From NCBI GenBank assembly GCA_017694655.1, contig JADIMQ010000081.1, positions 1-32,669 of the forward strand: a stretch of DNA of 32,669 nucleotides, in the 5' to 3' direction. The first letter of the stretch is position 1, and every line of letters begins with the position of its first letter. The notes under the pieces were generated by a model. The model did not search any database. It was not told where the DNA came from and was given only the letters and a program-made list of their open reading frames with translations. Position numbers and translations under genes: made by a program. This document shows, piece by piece, positions 25,811-32,669 of the stretch. This stretch comes from Candidatus Cryptobacteroides merdigallinarum (GTDB taxonomy: Bacteria; Bacteroidota; Bacteroidia; Bacteroidales; UBA932).

Positions 25811-27070
25811 CTATCTGAATATCAGGATATCGTTGTCCTTTAAAGATCCGTAGCCGGAGATGATGACCTCTTCTCCGGGCTCCAGTCCGCTCTCCACTTC
25901 ATAGGACTGCGGGTTCTGCCGCCCTATGCTTATCTCTCTCCTGAACGCCCTGGTCCCGTCCTGCGAGAGGACATATATCCATTTCCCGCCGGTATGCTGG
26001 TAGAATGTGCCACGGGGTATGAGTATGGCCTCTTCCGGCTGTCCGAGCTGCAGGTCCATATAGTATGTCTGCCCTGTGCGGATGTTTTCCGGCTGTTTCC
26101 CGGTGAACCTGAAGTCAGCCTTGAACTTCCCGTCCCGGACCTCCGGATATATCTTGCGTATGACCGCCCTGTAGGTCCCGTCCTGCCTTTCAAACATGGC
26201 TTCCAGACCTGCCGATACCCTGTCGATGTAGTGCTCGTCTATCAGGGCTTCGATCTTGTAGCTCGAAAGGTCGTTTATCTGTCCTATCCTTGAGCCGGAG
26301 TTTATGTTCTGCCCGAGCACGGCATCCAGCAGCCCGAGTTCGCCGTCTGCCGGGGCCTTGACCGTCAGGTTTTCTTTCCGTCTGCGTATCATCTCCATAT
26401 TGAGCCGCATATTCTCGAGGCTTTCCTCCATCTGTTCTATCTCGACTGTCCGGTACAGGCTGTCCTGCAGTTCCCTGTTTTTTACAAGTTCAAGTTTGTC
26501 CACCGCAAGCAGATAGTCTTCTTCGGCCTGCAGCCAGGTTTCTTTTGCTATGAGCCTTTCCTCGTAGAGGGCTTTCTGCTGCCCGTATATCCTCCCGTAT
26601 CTGCGGACCTCCATCTGGAGCTGGAGCTTTTCCTGCTTAACGTTCAGCTTCTGCTGCTCCATGGATATCATTGTGTTGCGCAGGATGTTCTCCTTTTCCG
26701 CAAGTTCGGCTTCAGCGTTGAGTATCTGCAGGTCAAGGTTTTCATTGCTCATCCTCAATATCTCTTCACCCTTTTTCACCATGCTCCCTTCCTCGGCGAT
26801 GATTTCTTCCACTACTCCGCCTTCCAGCGGACTTATCTGTATGGTTGTCATGGGCTGGACCTGACCGCTGATCCTGATGTAGTCGTTGAATTCCCCGGCG
26901 ATGGCTTTGCCCGTCGTCACAGTGTCCCTGCTTGTCCTGAAAGTGGAGGAATTGTCATGCAGGAGAGCCCACAACGTGACTCCCAGCATCAGGGCACCTG
27001 CCCAGTACGGGAGGGCCTTGCGGCTGAACATGAGCGTGACGCCTCTTTTCTTTTCCAATTTCCTGTCCAT
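25811..27070 (-). CDS. HlyD/MacA-type periplasmic adaptor subunit
   Basis: This 419-residue membrane fusion protein links the inner-membrane ABC complex to the outer-membrane TolC channel. A single N-terminal anchor (about 20-39) is followed by a barrel-sandwich half motif VVEEIIAEEGSMVKKGEEIL. A long helical hairpin rich in Glu, Lys and Gln (about 110-225) follows, then the second half motif KAPADGELGLLDAVLGQNI and C-terminal beta-barrel and membrane-proximal domains. The order is that of MacA-like adaptors. It starts 8 nt after the TolC gene stop. Confidence 0.9.
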   Translation of the reverse strand: MDRKLEKKRGVTLMFSRKALPYWAGALMLGVTLWALLHDNSSTFRTSRDTVTTGKAIAGEFNDYIRISGQVQPMTTIQISPLEGGVVEEIIAEEGSMVKKGEEILRMSNENLDLQILNAEAELAEKENILRNTMISMEQQKLNVKQEKLQLQMEVRRYGRIYGQQKALYEERLIAKETWLQAEEDYLLAVDKLELVKNRELQDSLYRTVEIEQMEESLENMRLNMEMIRRRKENLTVKAPADGELGLLDAVLGQNINSGSRIGQINDLSSYKIEALIDEHYIDRVSAGLEAMFERQDGTYRAVIRKIYPEVRDGKFKADFRFTGKQPENIRTGQTYYMDLQLGQPEEAILIPRGTFYQHTGGKWIYVLSQDGTRAFRREISIGRQNPQSYEVESGLEPGEEVIISGYGSLKDNDILIFR

Positions 27071-27078
27071 AGTCCTGG

Positions 27079-28476
27079 TTATTCCTGTTCAATATAGCTG
27101 GTCCCGTTATAATATTCTACTATCCTTTTCTTTATATGGTACTGAAGCATGGCGTCCAGCCTTTCTGCCAGGGCTTTGAGCAGATTGCCGGAGACGGTCT
27201 GGTACTCGATTGAAGATATCAGCCCCTGTTCGAACTGTCTCGAGCTTAACCTGAACGACTCCTTCTGGACTGCAGCCCTTCTGTCTGCCAGGAGAAATGC
27301 CGCTTCAGCCCCGTCCCTGTCCTGGATTGCCCGGCATACTTCAGCCTCTACTTCCCTTACTGTCTGTTCGTACTGCGCTTCTGCCCTTTTGTATGCATTC
27401 TTTTTCCTTGCCACGTCGGAATGCCTCGATAACCGGTTGAAAATCGGTATGGAGAGAGACAGCTGGATATATTCCCCTCCGTTGTTGCGGAACTGGTTCC
27501 AGAAAGGGGATGCCACATATCCATCCTGCCCGGGGTATGTATAATAACTTGTCGACCATCCCGCATGGAGGGACAGGGACGGGACAAATTTCCATTTTGC
27601 CGTGCGGAGCTCCAGTCTTGCATTATCCATCCTGCCTTTTGCTATGAATATGTCCGGAAGTGTCTCCAGGGCCTTGCCGATTGTCTCTTCCGCACCGGGA
27701 CCGTCATGGCCCGGCAGGTCTCCGTATCGCCCTGCCTCTTCCTCCACTGCTGCCGTATCTATCTCGAGTGGCTCTGTAATGGGCCAGAACATCACGTCTT
27801 TCAGGGAAATGAGTGCATCCGAGAGCATATTTCTTGTGGAAGTCAGGCTATATTTCTTGTCTGCAAGGTCCGCTTCAGCCTGGACTGCATCCGCATGGCT
27901 TTTCTGTCCCAGCTCCTCCTGTTTCCTGACGAGGACGAGACTGGCTTCCGCGGTTTTTACCTGCTCGCCGATGATTCTGCAGAGCTGTGTGTAGTAGACC
28001 ACGTTGCAGTAAGCCTCGATGGTGGCGAGGCATATCCGGTCCTTTATCTGCTGCTCCATGTTCAGGCCCATAGCCAGGGCTGTCCTGGTAATGCGAAGGT
28101 TATTTACTGCCTCGAACCCGTTGAAAAGATTGATTCCTGCCGATACGGAATAGGAGTTGTTGAGGGATGAGGACGTCCTGTAGGTATTTGATTCAGGGTC
28201 GATTGCCCTTCCGAAGCTTGAGTATATGCCGGCGCTCCCGCTGACCGACGGGGTGAAGGCGGAAAGGATTGCCTGTCTCCGGGCTATCTGGCTGTCCCCG
28301 TTATCCGCCTGCTGTATCCTGACCTGGGTGGAATTCGAGATGGCGTATTCCATGCAGTCCCGCAGGGTGAAGACCGCGGTGTCCTGTGCGGATGCCACCC
28401 AGTGCCATGATGCGGCTGCAAAGAGGCAGGCGGATGCGAGCCTGCGGATTATTGTATTTACCTTGTCTTTCTTCAT
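27079..28476 (-). CDS. TolC-family outer membrane efflux protein
   Basis: This 465-residue protein has a signal peptide (cleavage probably after ASA in VASAQDTAVF) and two TolC/OEP helical repeats with the family opening FTLRDCMEYAISNS. Other features are FNGFEAVNNLRITRTAL and, in the second repeat, a long helix ending in LSSRQFEQGLISSIEYQTVSGNLLKA. It forms the trimeric outer-membrane and periplasmic tunnel of the export machine. It is the first gene of the four-gene operon. Its promoter appears to be sigma-54 dependent (28513-28527), and its activator is divergently encoded. Confidence 0.9.
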   Translation of the reverse strand: MKKDKVNTIIRRLASACLFAAASWHWVASAQDTAVFTLRDCMEYAISNSTQVRIQQADNGDSQIARRQAILSAFTPSVSGSAGIYSSFGRAIDPESNTYRTSSSLNNSYSVSAGINLFNGFEAVNNLRITRTALAMGLNMEQQIKDRICLATIEAYCNVVYYTQLCRIIGEQVKTAEASLVLVRKQEELGQKSHADAVQAEADLADKKYSLTSTRNMLSDALISLKDVMFWPITEPLEIDTAAVEEEAGRYGDLPGHDGPGAEETIGKALETLPDIFIAKGRMDNARLELRTAKWKFVPSLSLHAGWSTSYYTYPGQDGYVASPFWNQFRNNGGEYIQLSLSIPIFNRLSRHSDVARKKNAYKRAEAQYEQTVREVEAEVCRAIQDRDGAEAAFLLADRRAAVQKESFRLSSRQFEQGLISSIEYQTVSGNLLKALAERLDAMLQYHIKKRIVEYYNGTSYIEQE

Positions 28477-28512
28477 TCTCTACTTGAGGCACTTTGGCTG
28501 GCAATCATAAAG

Positions 28513-28527
28513 GCATACGCCGTGCCA
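28513..28527 (-). promoter_or_regulatory. Sigma-54 (-24/-12) promoter of the TolC export operon
   Basis: The minus strand reads TGGCACGGCGTATGC. This matches the sigma-54 consensus TGGCACG-N4-TTGC at every position but one (A for T in the -12 box) and keeps the invariant GG-N10-GC spacing. Transcription would start near 28501, leaving a leader of about 25 nt before the TolC ATG. Confidence 0.75.
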
Positions 28528-28582
28528 TGGGTGTCAATGTATTGGAAATCAATGTAATGTTGTGTGGATAAATCATTTTTGA

Positions 28583-28599
28583 TGTAAAGTTTCTTTACA
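28583..28599. promoter_or_regulatory. Palindrome 1, likely enhancer/operator of the response regulator
   Basis: TGTAAAG-TTT-CTTTACA is a perfect 7+3+7 inverted repeat in the divergent region. Its centre (28591) lies about 90 bp upstream of the inferred sigma-54 start site, a usual distance for an NtrC-type activator. Confidence 0.7.
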
Positions 28600-28614
28600 A
28601 TTTTATTTGCGTTA

Positions 28615-28631
28615 TGTAAAATTTCTTTACG
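28615..28631. promoter_or_regulatory. Palindrome 2, second enhancer/operator copy
   Basis: TGTAAAA-TTT-CTTTACG repeats palindrome 1 with two changes and the same 7+3+7 layout. Its centre is 32 bp from the first, close to three helical turns, which suits cooperative binding of two dimers on one DNA face. Confidence 0.68.
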
Positions 28632-28656
28632 TAATGGCATAAATGTCTTATATTAG
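28626..28656 (+). promoter_or_regulatory. Weak candidate promoter of the response regulator gene
   Basis: TTTA (28626-28629), 19 nt, then TATATTAG (28649-28656) has one mismatch in each box of the Bacteroidota consensus. The -33 box overlaps palindrome 2, which would allow autorepression. Support is weak in AT-rich DNA. Confidence 0.3.
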
Positions 28657-28681
28657 TGCCTGGAACATCGATATTTGCCTT

Positions 28682-30040
28682 ATGCAAAAGAAAGGAAGAA
28701 TACTTGTTGTCGATGACAACGCCGGTATCCGCTCGTCACTGAAGATCCTGCTGCAGATGCACTTCGCTGCCGTCGAACTGATACCTTCCCCTAACGGGCT
28801 GCCCGGCATGATGGACTCTTTCCGTCCTGATGCCGTCCTGCTGGACATGAATTTCCACAGGGATATCAATACGGGCAACGAAGGCCTTTACTGGCTCTCC
28901 GAGATAAAGCACAGCCATCCGGACGTGGAGGTGGTGCTGTTCACCGCCTATGCGGATGTCGCCCTTGCGGTGGAGGGGATGAAGCGCGGGGCTTTCGACT
29001 TCGTGGTGAAACCCTGGGACAACGCACGGATGCTGGAAATCCTCTCCGAGGCATGTTCCGGAAGACTTGCAGGCAAGTCAGGCCGGTCCCGGAAAGCGGA
29101 ACCGGAACCGGTCCGGGAAATGTACTGGGGAGAGGGCGACGATATGCTCCAGCTGCGCAGGACAGTCGGGAAAATCGCACCGACAGATGCCTCTGTCCTC
29201 ATTACTGGAGAAAACGGTACAGGGAAGGATGTCCTTGCATGGGAGATACACAGACTGTCCGGACGCCGGACCGGGCCTTTCGTGAGCGTGGATCTCGGCT
29301 CCCTGACGGAGTCCCTTTTTGAAAGCGAGCTTTTCGGTCATGTGAAAGGTGCCTTCACGGATGCGAAGTCGGACCATCCGGGCAAGTTCGAGCAGGCGGA
29401 CGGCGGGACTCTTTTCCTCGACGAGATCGGGAATATACCTGTGCACCTGCAGTCCAAGCTGTTGCGTGTCTTGCAGACCCGCTCCGTGACGAGGGTAGGG
29501 GATACGAGGCAGATTCCGGTGGACATAAGGCTTGTGTGCGCGACCAATGCCGATATCCCTGCCATGGTCAGGATGGGGGATTTCAGGGAGGACCTCTATT
29601 ACAGGATAAACACCATCCAGCTGCATATTCCTCCTTTGAGGAACAGGCAGGACGAGATTATCCCTCTTGCCGGACTCTTTCTCAAGCGTTTTTCGGAAAA
29701 ATACCGCAGGAAGGTATACGGGCTTGCTCCCGGTGCGGAGAAAGCTCTGCTGTCATACCGCTGGAGCGGAAATATCAGGGAACTGCAGAACTGTATTGAG
29801 AAGGCGGTGATTCTGTCCGACAACTCCTTGCTTACGGCAGGAGACCTCATGCTTCCTCCCTTGCGGGAAGATGTCCAGCCGGGAGATCTCCCGGACGGGG
29901 ATGAGACCCTGGAGATGGTGGAGGAGAGGGCTGTCAGGGCGGCCGTAAGAAAGTACAACGGGAACCTTTCCCTCGTTGCCAAGGCCCTGGACATCAGCCG
30001 TCCGACCTTGTACAGCAAACTGAAGAAATACGGTATATGA
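28682..30040 (+). CDS. Sigma-54-dependent response regulator (NtrC family)
   Basis: This 452-residue activator has three domains. The receiver (about 5-120) carries D10-D11, phosphoacceptor D55 in LLDMNF and K110 in VKPW. The AAA+ domain (about 145-375) has Walker A GENGTGKD (176-183), Walker B GGTLFLDEI (241-249), an arginine finger region FREDLYYRIN and WSGNIRELQN. The C-terminal Fis-type HTH is ALDISRPTLYSKLKKYG. The sigma-54 contact loop reads GAFTDA (223-228) instead of GAFTGA. The start is ATG 28682, which leads directly into the receiver; an in-frame upstream ATG at 28643 adds 13 unconserved residues. It is divergent from the export operon that carries the sigma-54 promoter and is followed after 1 nt by its kinase. 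Confidence 0.93.
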   Translation: MQKKGRILVVDDNAGIRSSLKILLQMHFAAVELIPSPNGLPGMMDSFRPDAVLLDMNFHRDINTGNEGLYWLSEIKHSHPDVEVVLFTAYADVALAVEGMKRGAFDFVVKPWDNARMLEILSEACSGRLAGKSGRSRKAEPEPVREMYWGEGDDMLQLRRTVGKIAPTDASVLITGENGTGKDVLAWEIHRLSGRRTGPFVSVDLGSLTESLFESELFGHVKGAFTDAKSDHPGKFEQADGGTLFLDEIGNIPVHLQSKLLRVLQTRSVTRVGDTRQIPVDIRLVCATNADIPAMVRMGDFREDLYYRINTIQLHIPPLRNRQDEIIPLAGLFLKRFSEKYRRKVYGLAPGAEKALLSYRWSGNIRELQNCIEKAVILSDNSLLTAGDLMLPPLREDVQPGDLPDGDETLEMVEERAVRAAVRKYNGNLSLVAKALDISRPTLYSKLKKYGI

Positions 30041-30041
30041 T

Positions 30042-31241
30042 ATGGCTCCTGTGATCATCATATCGGCTGCGGTGCTGGTATCGGCAGTCATCCTTGCCGC
30101 GTTCTTCTCCACGGCGAGGACACGGAAGAAGCTGGAGTATATGCTGGATGCCCTTGAGGACGGCGAGACCAATTTCCGGTTCAGCGAACATCGGGTCTTT
30201 GACAGGAAGCTGAACAGGTCCCTGAACCGGATAAAGTCGATATTCGACAGGGAAAAGGCCGTAGTCATGGAGCAGGAAAGGTACTATGGGCTCATGCTGG
30301 ACAATGTACGCACCGGAATCATCGTGGCGGACGCAAGCGACGGGAGGGTCAGCTACACCAACGCCAGGGCCCTGGAGCTGCTCGGAGTGTCCGGGATAGT
30401 GAACCTGAGGCAGTTAAGGCGTATGGACAGCGGGCTTTACGAGGCTTTCTTGAGGGTCGAGGAAGGCCATGACGAGAAAGCGAGCTACAGCACCGAGTCA
30501 TCCATACGCACAATCTCCATCTCCGCTTCATCGGCTGAACTTTCCGGGCGCAGGGTCAGGATACTGGTCTTCAACGACATAAGTTCCGATATGGAGGAAA
30601 ATGAGACAGAGTCGTGGACCCGGCTTGTCCGTGTCCTTACCCATGAGATCATGAACACGGTGAGCCCTATATCGTCCTTGAGCGAATCCCTCGTACATGC
30701 TTCCGGAGCGGACCTGAAGGCAGGGCTGGAGACCATAGCGTCCTCTTCACGGGGCCTGATGAAATTCGTGGAGTCCTACCGGAGCCTTACCCATCTGGCT
30801 GCCCCGGTAAAGAAGGCTTTCTACCTCAAGGAGCTCGTGGACAGGGTAAGGGAGCTTACGGAAAGCCAGTTGCAGGCTGCCGGGGCCGTATTTTCATACA
30901 ATGAACTTTCGGAGGACATTCTCCTGTATGCTGACGAGGACCAGATAGCGCAGATTATGGTCAACCTTTTCCGCAATGCTCTGCAGGCTGGGGCGCACCG
31001 GCTGGATGTCACGGCTTTTATCGACAGTATGGAGAGTGTCGTGGTGGAGGTGTCGAACGACGGGGCCCCGATAAGCCGGGAAAGCCAGGAGGAGATTTTT
31101 GTCCCGTTCTTCACGACGAAGCCCTCCGGCACCGGTATCGGGCTGAGCATTTCCAGGCAGATAATGCGTCTTCACGGAGGGTCGCTGCGCCTTGCCCGGA
31201 GCGACAGTTCCTCCACTGTGTTCACCCTTGTTTTCAGGTAA
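30042..31241 (+). CDS. Sensor histidine kinase (NtrB-like, one membrane helix)
   Basis: This 399-residue kinase has one N-terminal membrane helix (about 4-24), a PAS-like domain (about 80-185, with LMLDNVRTGIIVAD), an H box and an HATPase domain. The phosphoacceptor is H201 in LTHEIMNTVSPI, an NtrB-like H box. The ATPase has the N box NLFRNALQAG, G1 VVEVSNDGAPI and G2 GTGIGLSISRQIM. It starts 1 nt after the response regulator stop and should phosphorylate it. No large periplasmic domain is present, so the signal is probably sensed in the membrane or cytoplasm, perhaps envelope stress or the exporter itself. Confidence 0.92.
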   Translation: MAPVIIISAAVLVSAVILAAFFSTARTRKKLEYMLDALEDGETNFRFSEHRVFDRKLNRSLNRIKSIFDREKAVVMEQERYYGLMLDNVRTGIIVADASDGRVSYTNARALELLGVSGIVNLRQLRRMDSGLYEAFLRVEEGHDEKASYSTESSIRTISISASSAELSGRRVRILVFNDISSDMEENETESWTRLVRVLTHEIMNTVSPISSLSESLVHASGADLKAGLETIASSSRGLMKFVESYRSLTHLAAPVKKAFYLKELVDRVRELTESQLQAAGAVFSYNELSEDILLYADEDQIAQIMVNLFRNALQAGAHRLDVTAFIDSMESVVVEVSNDGAPISRESQEEIFVPFFTTKPSGTGIGLSISRQIMRLHGGSLRLARSDSSSTVFTLVFR

Positions 31242-31253
31242 GGACCCCGTTCT

Positions 31254-31285
31254 CTTGCGTTAATGGCCGGAAACTGGTATATTTG
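31254..31285 (+). promoter_or_regulatory. Promoter of tatA-tatC
   Basis: CTTG (31254-31257), a 20-nt spacer and TATATTTG (31278-31285) fit TTTG-N19-21-TAnnTTTG with one mismatch in the -33 box. The tatA ATG is 20 nt downstream of the -7 box. Confidence 0.65.
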
Positions 31286-31305
31286 CATAAAACAATGATG
31301 AAATA

Positions 31306-31572
31306 ATGGAAAAGTTACTTTTTTTGGGCAATATCGGTGCAGGTGAAATCCTGATCATAGCCCTTGTCGTCCTTCTTTTCTTCGGAGGCAGGAAAATCCC
31401 GGAGCTGATGAAAGGTCTCGGGAAAGGGGTCAAGAGCTTCAAGGAAGGGATGAACGAGGTCGAGAAGAACCTGGACCCTGATGCACCGGACACTTCTTCT
31501 ACGGCTCCTTCAAGTCAGGGTCCCGCAAAATCCTCTGCCAGTAAGCCTGAAACGGCAAAAGACAACCAGTAG
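31306..31572 (+). CDS. tatA: Twin-arginine translocase subunit TatA/TatE
   Basis: This 88-residue protein has an N-terminal membrane helix (about 10-25, [16 protein letters not shown]), the conserved FGGRKIPEL hinge and an amphipathic helix [21 protein letters not shown] hydrophilic tail rich in Ser, Pro and Ala follows. TatA oligomers form the size-adjustable passage for folded proteins across the inner membrane. It lies 6 nt upstream of tatC with its own promoter candidate. No tatB is seen here; many Bacteroidota have a minimal TatAC system. Confidence 0.95.
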   Translation: MEKLLFLGNIGAGEILIIALVVLLFFGGRKIPELMKGLGKGVKSFKEGMNEVEKNLDPDAPDTSSTAPSSQGPAKSSASKPETAKDNQ

Positions 31573-31578
31573 TTCCGG

Positions 31579-32418
31579 ATGTCCGAGGCGGAAACTCCAG
31601 TGACGGAAAGCCAGGTGCCGGAAGATTCCCGGATGACATTCTGGGATCATCTCGAGGTCCTGCGATGGTCTCTCATCAGGATAGCAGCTGTCCTGATGGT
31701 GCTTGTCGTTGCCTGTTTCATAGCGATGCCGCACATCTTCGATACATTCATCCTGGGGCCGGCCTCCTCCGATTTTTTCGTCTACAGATGGTTCGCTGCC
31801 ATCGGCCGCGTCATCCCGTTTTTCCCTGACTTCTCCGATGACGGCTTTTCCGTTGACATAATAAACATCAACGTAGCCTCCCAGTTCATGACGCACATCA
31901 CCACCTCCTTCTGGTTGTCCCTTGTGCTTGTCTTCCCCTATATCGTCTATGAGCTGTGGAAATTCGTCAGGCCCGCCCTGTTCGAGAACGAGGAGAAATC
32001 CGTCGCCCGGGCATTCTTCTACGGCACCTTCATGTTCTTCCTCGGCTGCGCCGTTGGATACTGTCTTATCTTCCCATTCACATTCCGCTTCCTTGCCGGC
32101 TACCAGGTCAGCCAGACCATTTCCAACCAGATATCCCTGAACTCCTACATGAACAACTTCCTCGGCATGATATTCATAATGGGCATCGTCTTCGAGCTTC
32201 CCCTGCTTGCCTGGCTGCTTTCCCGCCTCGGCATTCTCCACAAGGAATTCCTCCAGAAATACCGGAGGCACGCTGTTGTGGTGCTTCTTGTGCTTTCCGC
32301 AATCATTACGCCTTCCGGGGATCCTTTTTCTCTGATGCTGGTGTTTGTGCCGTTGTTTCTTCTTTATGAGTTGTCGGTGCATATCGTCCGTTCTGACGCA
32401 CCGGCCGTGGCGGAATAA
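31579..32418 (+). CDS. tatC: Sec-independent translocase TatC
   Basis: This 279-residue polytopic protein has six expected membrane helices and binds twin-arginine signal peptides. The cytoplasmic N-terminus has the conserved FWDHLEVLRWSLIR (about 22-35). YELWKFVRPALFENE follows, the segment that contains the signal-peptide-binding and essential F/P/E residues. Further hallmarks are FGYFLGC-like FMFFLGCAVGYCLIFP and IFIMGIVFELPLLAWLL. The end VLSAIITPSGDPFSLMLVFVPLFLLYE is also typical. It forms an operon with tatA. The first 15 nt of the gene recur at 32637-32651. Confidence 0.95.
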   Translation: MSEAETPVTESQVPEDSRMTFWDHLEVLRWSLIRIAAVLMVLVVACFIAMPHIFDTFILGPASSDFFVYRWFAAIGRVIPFFPDFSDDGFSVDIININVASQFMTHITTSFWLSLVLVFPYIVYELWKFVRPALFENEEKSVARAFFYGTFMFFLGCAVGYCLIFPFTFRFLAGYQVSQTISNQISLNSYMNNFLGMIFIMGIVFELPLLAWLLSRLGILHKEFLQKYRRHAVVVLLVLSAIITPSGDPFSLMLVFVPLFLLYELSVHIVRSDAPAVAE

Positions 32419-32578
32419 CGTGGTGTAAGCTGTACGCCTGCGCTTCGCTCTGCGGCGTTGCACTTCATATTCTCATCTCGGCAATGCATGCAAGCACAAT
32501 TGCACTCTGTTCGTCAATGGTTTCGAAGAAAGACGTTTGAGGGTTACCCAAAAGTCCCGTAGGGACCGCACCGGGTAG
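32419..32578. other. Non-coding right flank, possible degenerate repeat
   Basis: No coding frame with recognisable content is present. The stretch holds GC-rich inverted segments near 32435-32460 and a hairpin GTCCC-GTA-GGGAC at 32554-32566. It resembles dispersed intergenic repeats of Bacteroidota from memory, but this cannot be shown from one copy. Confidence 0.3.
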
Positions 32579-32669
32579 GTGCGAGATCCCCCTAACCGAG
32601 TGGTAAGCCGAGTGGCATGTCGGAATGTATTCCGATATGTCCGAGGCGGAACGAGGAAAAGCAATGAAA
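32579..32669 (+). ncRNA. Possible 5' end of a group II intron (cut by window edge)
   Basis: GTGCG at 32579-32583 matches the group II intron 5' consensus GUGYG. What follows is strongly structured: an 11-bp stem pairs 32616-32626 with 32629-32639 with one G-U pair, followed by a purine-rich stretch like domain I of bacterial introns. The call rests on resemblance only. The intron-encoded reverse transcriptase would lie beyond the right edge. Confidence 0.3.

Noticed and set aside
32637..32669. Start of a further small coding gene (MSEAERG...)
   Set aside because: Only 11 codons are visible and they lie in a strongly structured non-coding sequence.
1..32669. CRISPR arrays, tRNA or rRNA genes, complete insertion sequences
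   Set aside because: No regularly spaced repeats, tRNA-like cloverleaf, rRNA sequence or transposase was recognised.

Overview
The window is chromosomal DNA from a Bacteroidota bacterium, most likely a moderately high-GC gut-type Bacteroidales. The evidence is a SusC/SusD pair, a fimbrillin/FISUMP lipoprotein, lipoboxes of the form (V/L)AVSC, Bacteroidota-type promoters (TTTG-N19-TAnnTTTG) and an N-acylglucosamine-type ManNAc epimerase. Genus cannot be fixed from the sequence alone. Coding DNA is GC-rich and the one long intergenic region (3441-3720) is strikingly AT-rich.

Layout. 1-2056 (minus): 5' part of uvrA (runs off the left edge) preceded by an MBL-fold hydrolase. 2190-3416 (minus): ROK-family repressor. 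3417-3799: AT-rich divergent control region with a good promoter on each strand. 3800-18263 (plus): a nine-gene sialic acid (nan) operon in the order lyase (nanA/nanL), a frameshifted fimbrillin/FISUMP surface lipoprotein, ManNAc 2-epimerase (nanE), a lipoprotein sialidase, SusC-type (nanO) and SusD-type (nanU) uptake proteins, a NanM-like mutarotase, an MFS transporter (nanT) and a GH33 sialidase (nanH). Together they cover release of sialic acid from glycans, outer-membrane uptake, anomer conversion, inner-membrane import, cleavage to ManNAc plus pyruvate, and epimerisation to GlcNAc. 18448-21002 (plus): deoxynucleoside kinase and acyl-CoA ligase. 21024-22657 (minus): UPF0210 protein and ACT-domain protein, overlapping by ATGA. 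22737-28476 (minus): a MacAB-TolC-like export operon (TolC, HlyD adaptor, ABC ATPase, FtsX-type permease). 28682-31241 (plus): a divergent sigma-54 response regulator and its histidine kinase. 31306-32418 (plus): tatA-tatC. 32419-32669: no gene, but structured sequence that may be the 5' end of a group II intron.

Two observations stand out. First, the fimbrillin/FISUMP lipoprotein inside the nan operon is put out of frame by a run of ten G residues (5031-5040); nine or twelve G would restore a 700- or 701-residue protein. This looks like a slipped-strand phase-variation switch, unless it is a homopolymer sequencing error. Second, the export operon has a near-consensus sigma-54 promoter (28513-28527) with two 17-bp palindromes 32 bp apart upstream of it, lying beside a sigma-54 activator and kinase. 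This reads as a complete regulatory circuit from sequence alone.
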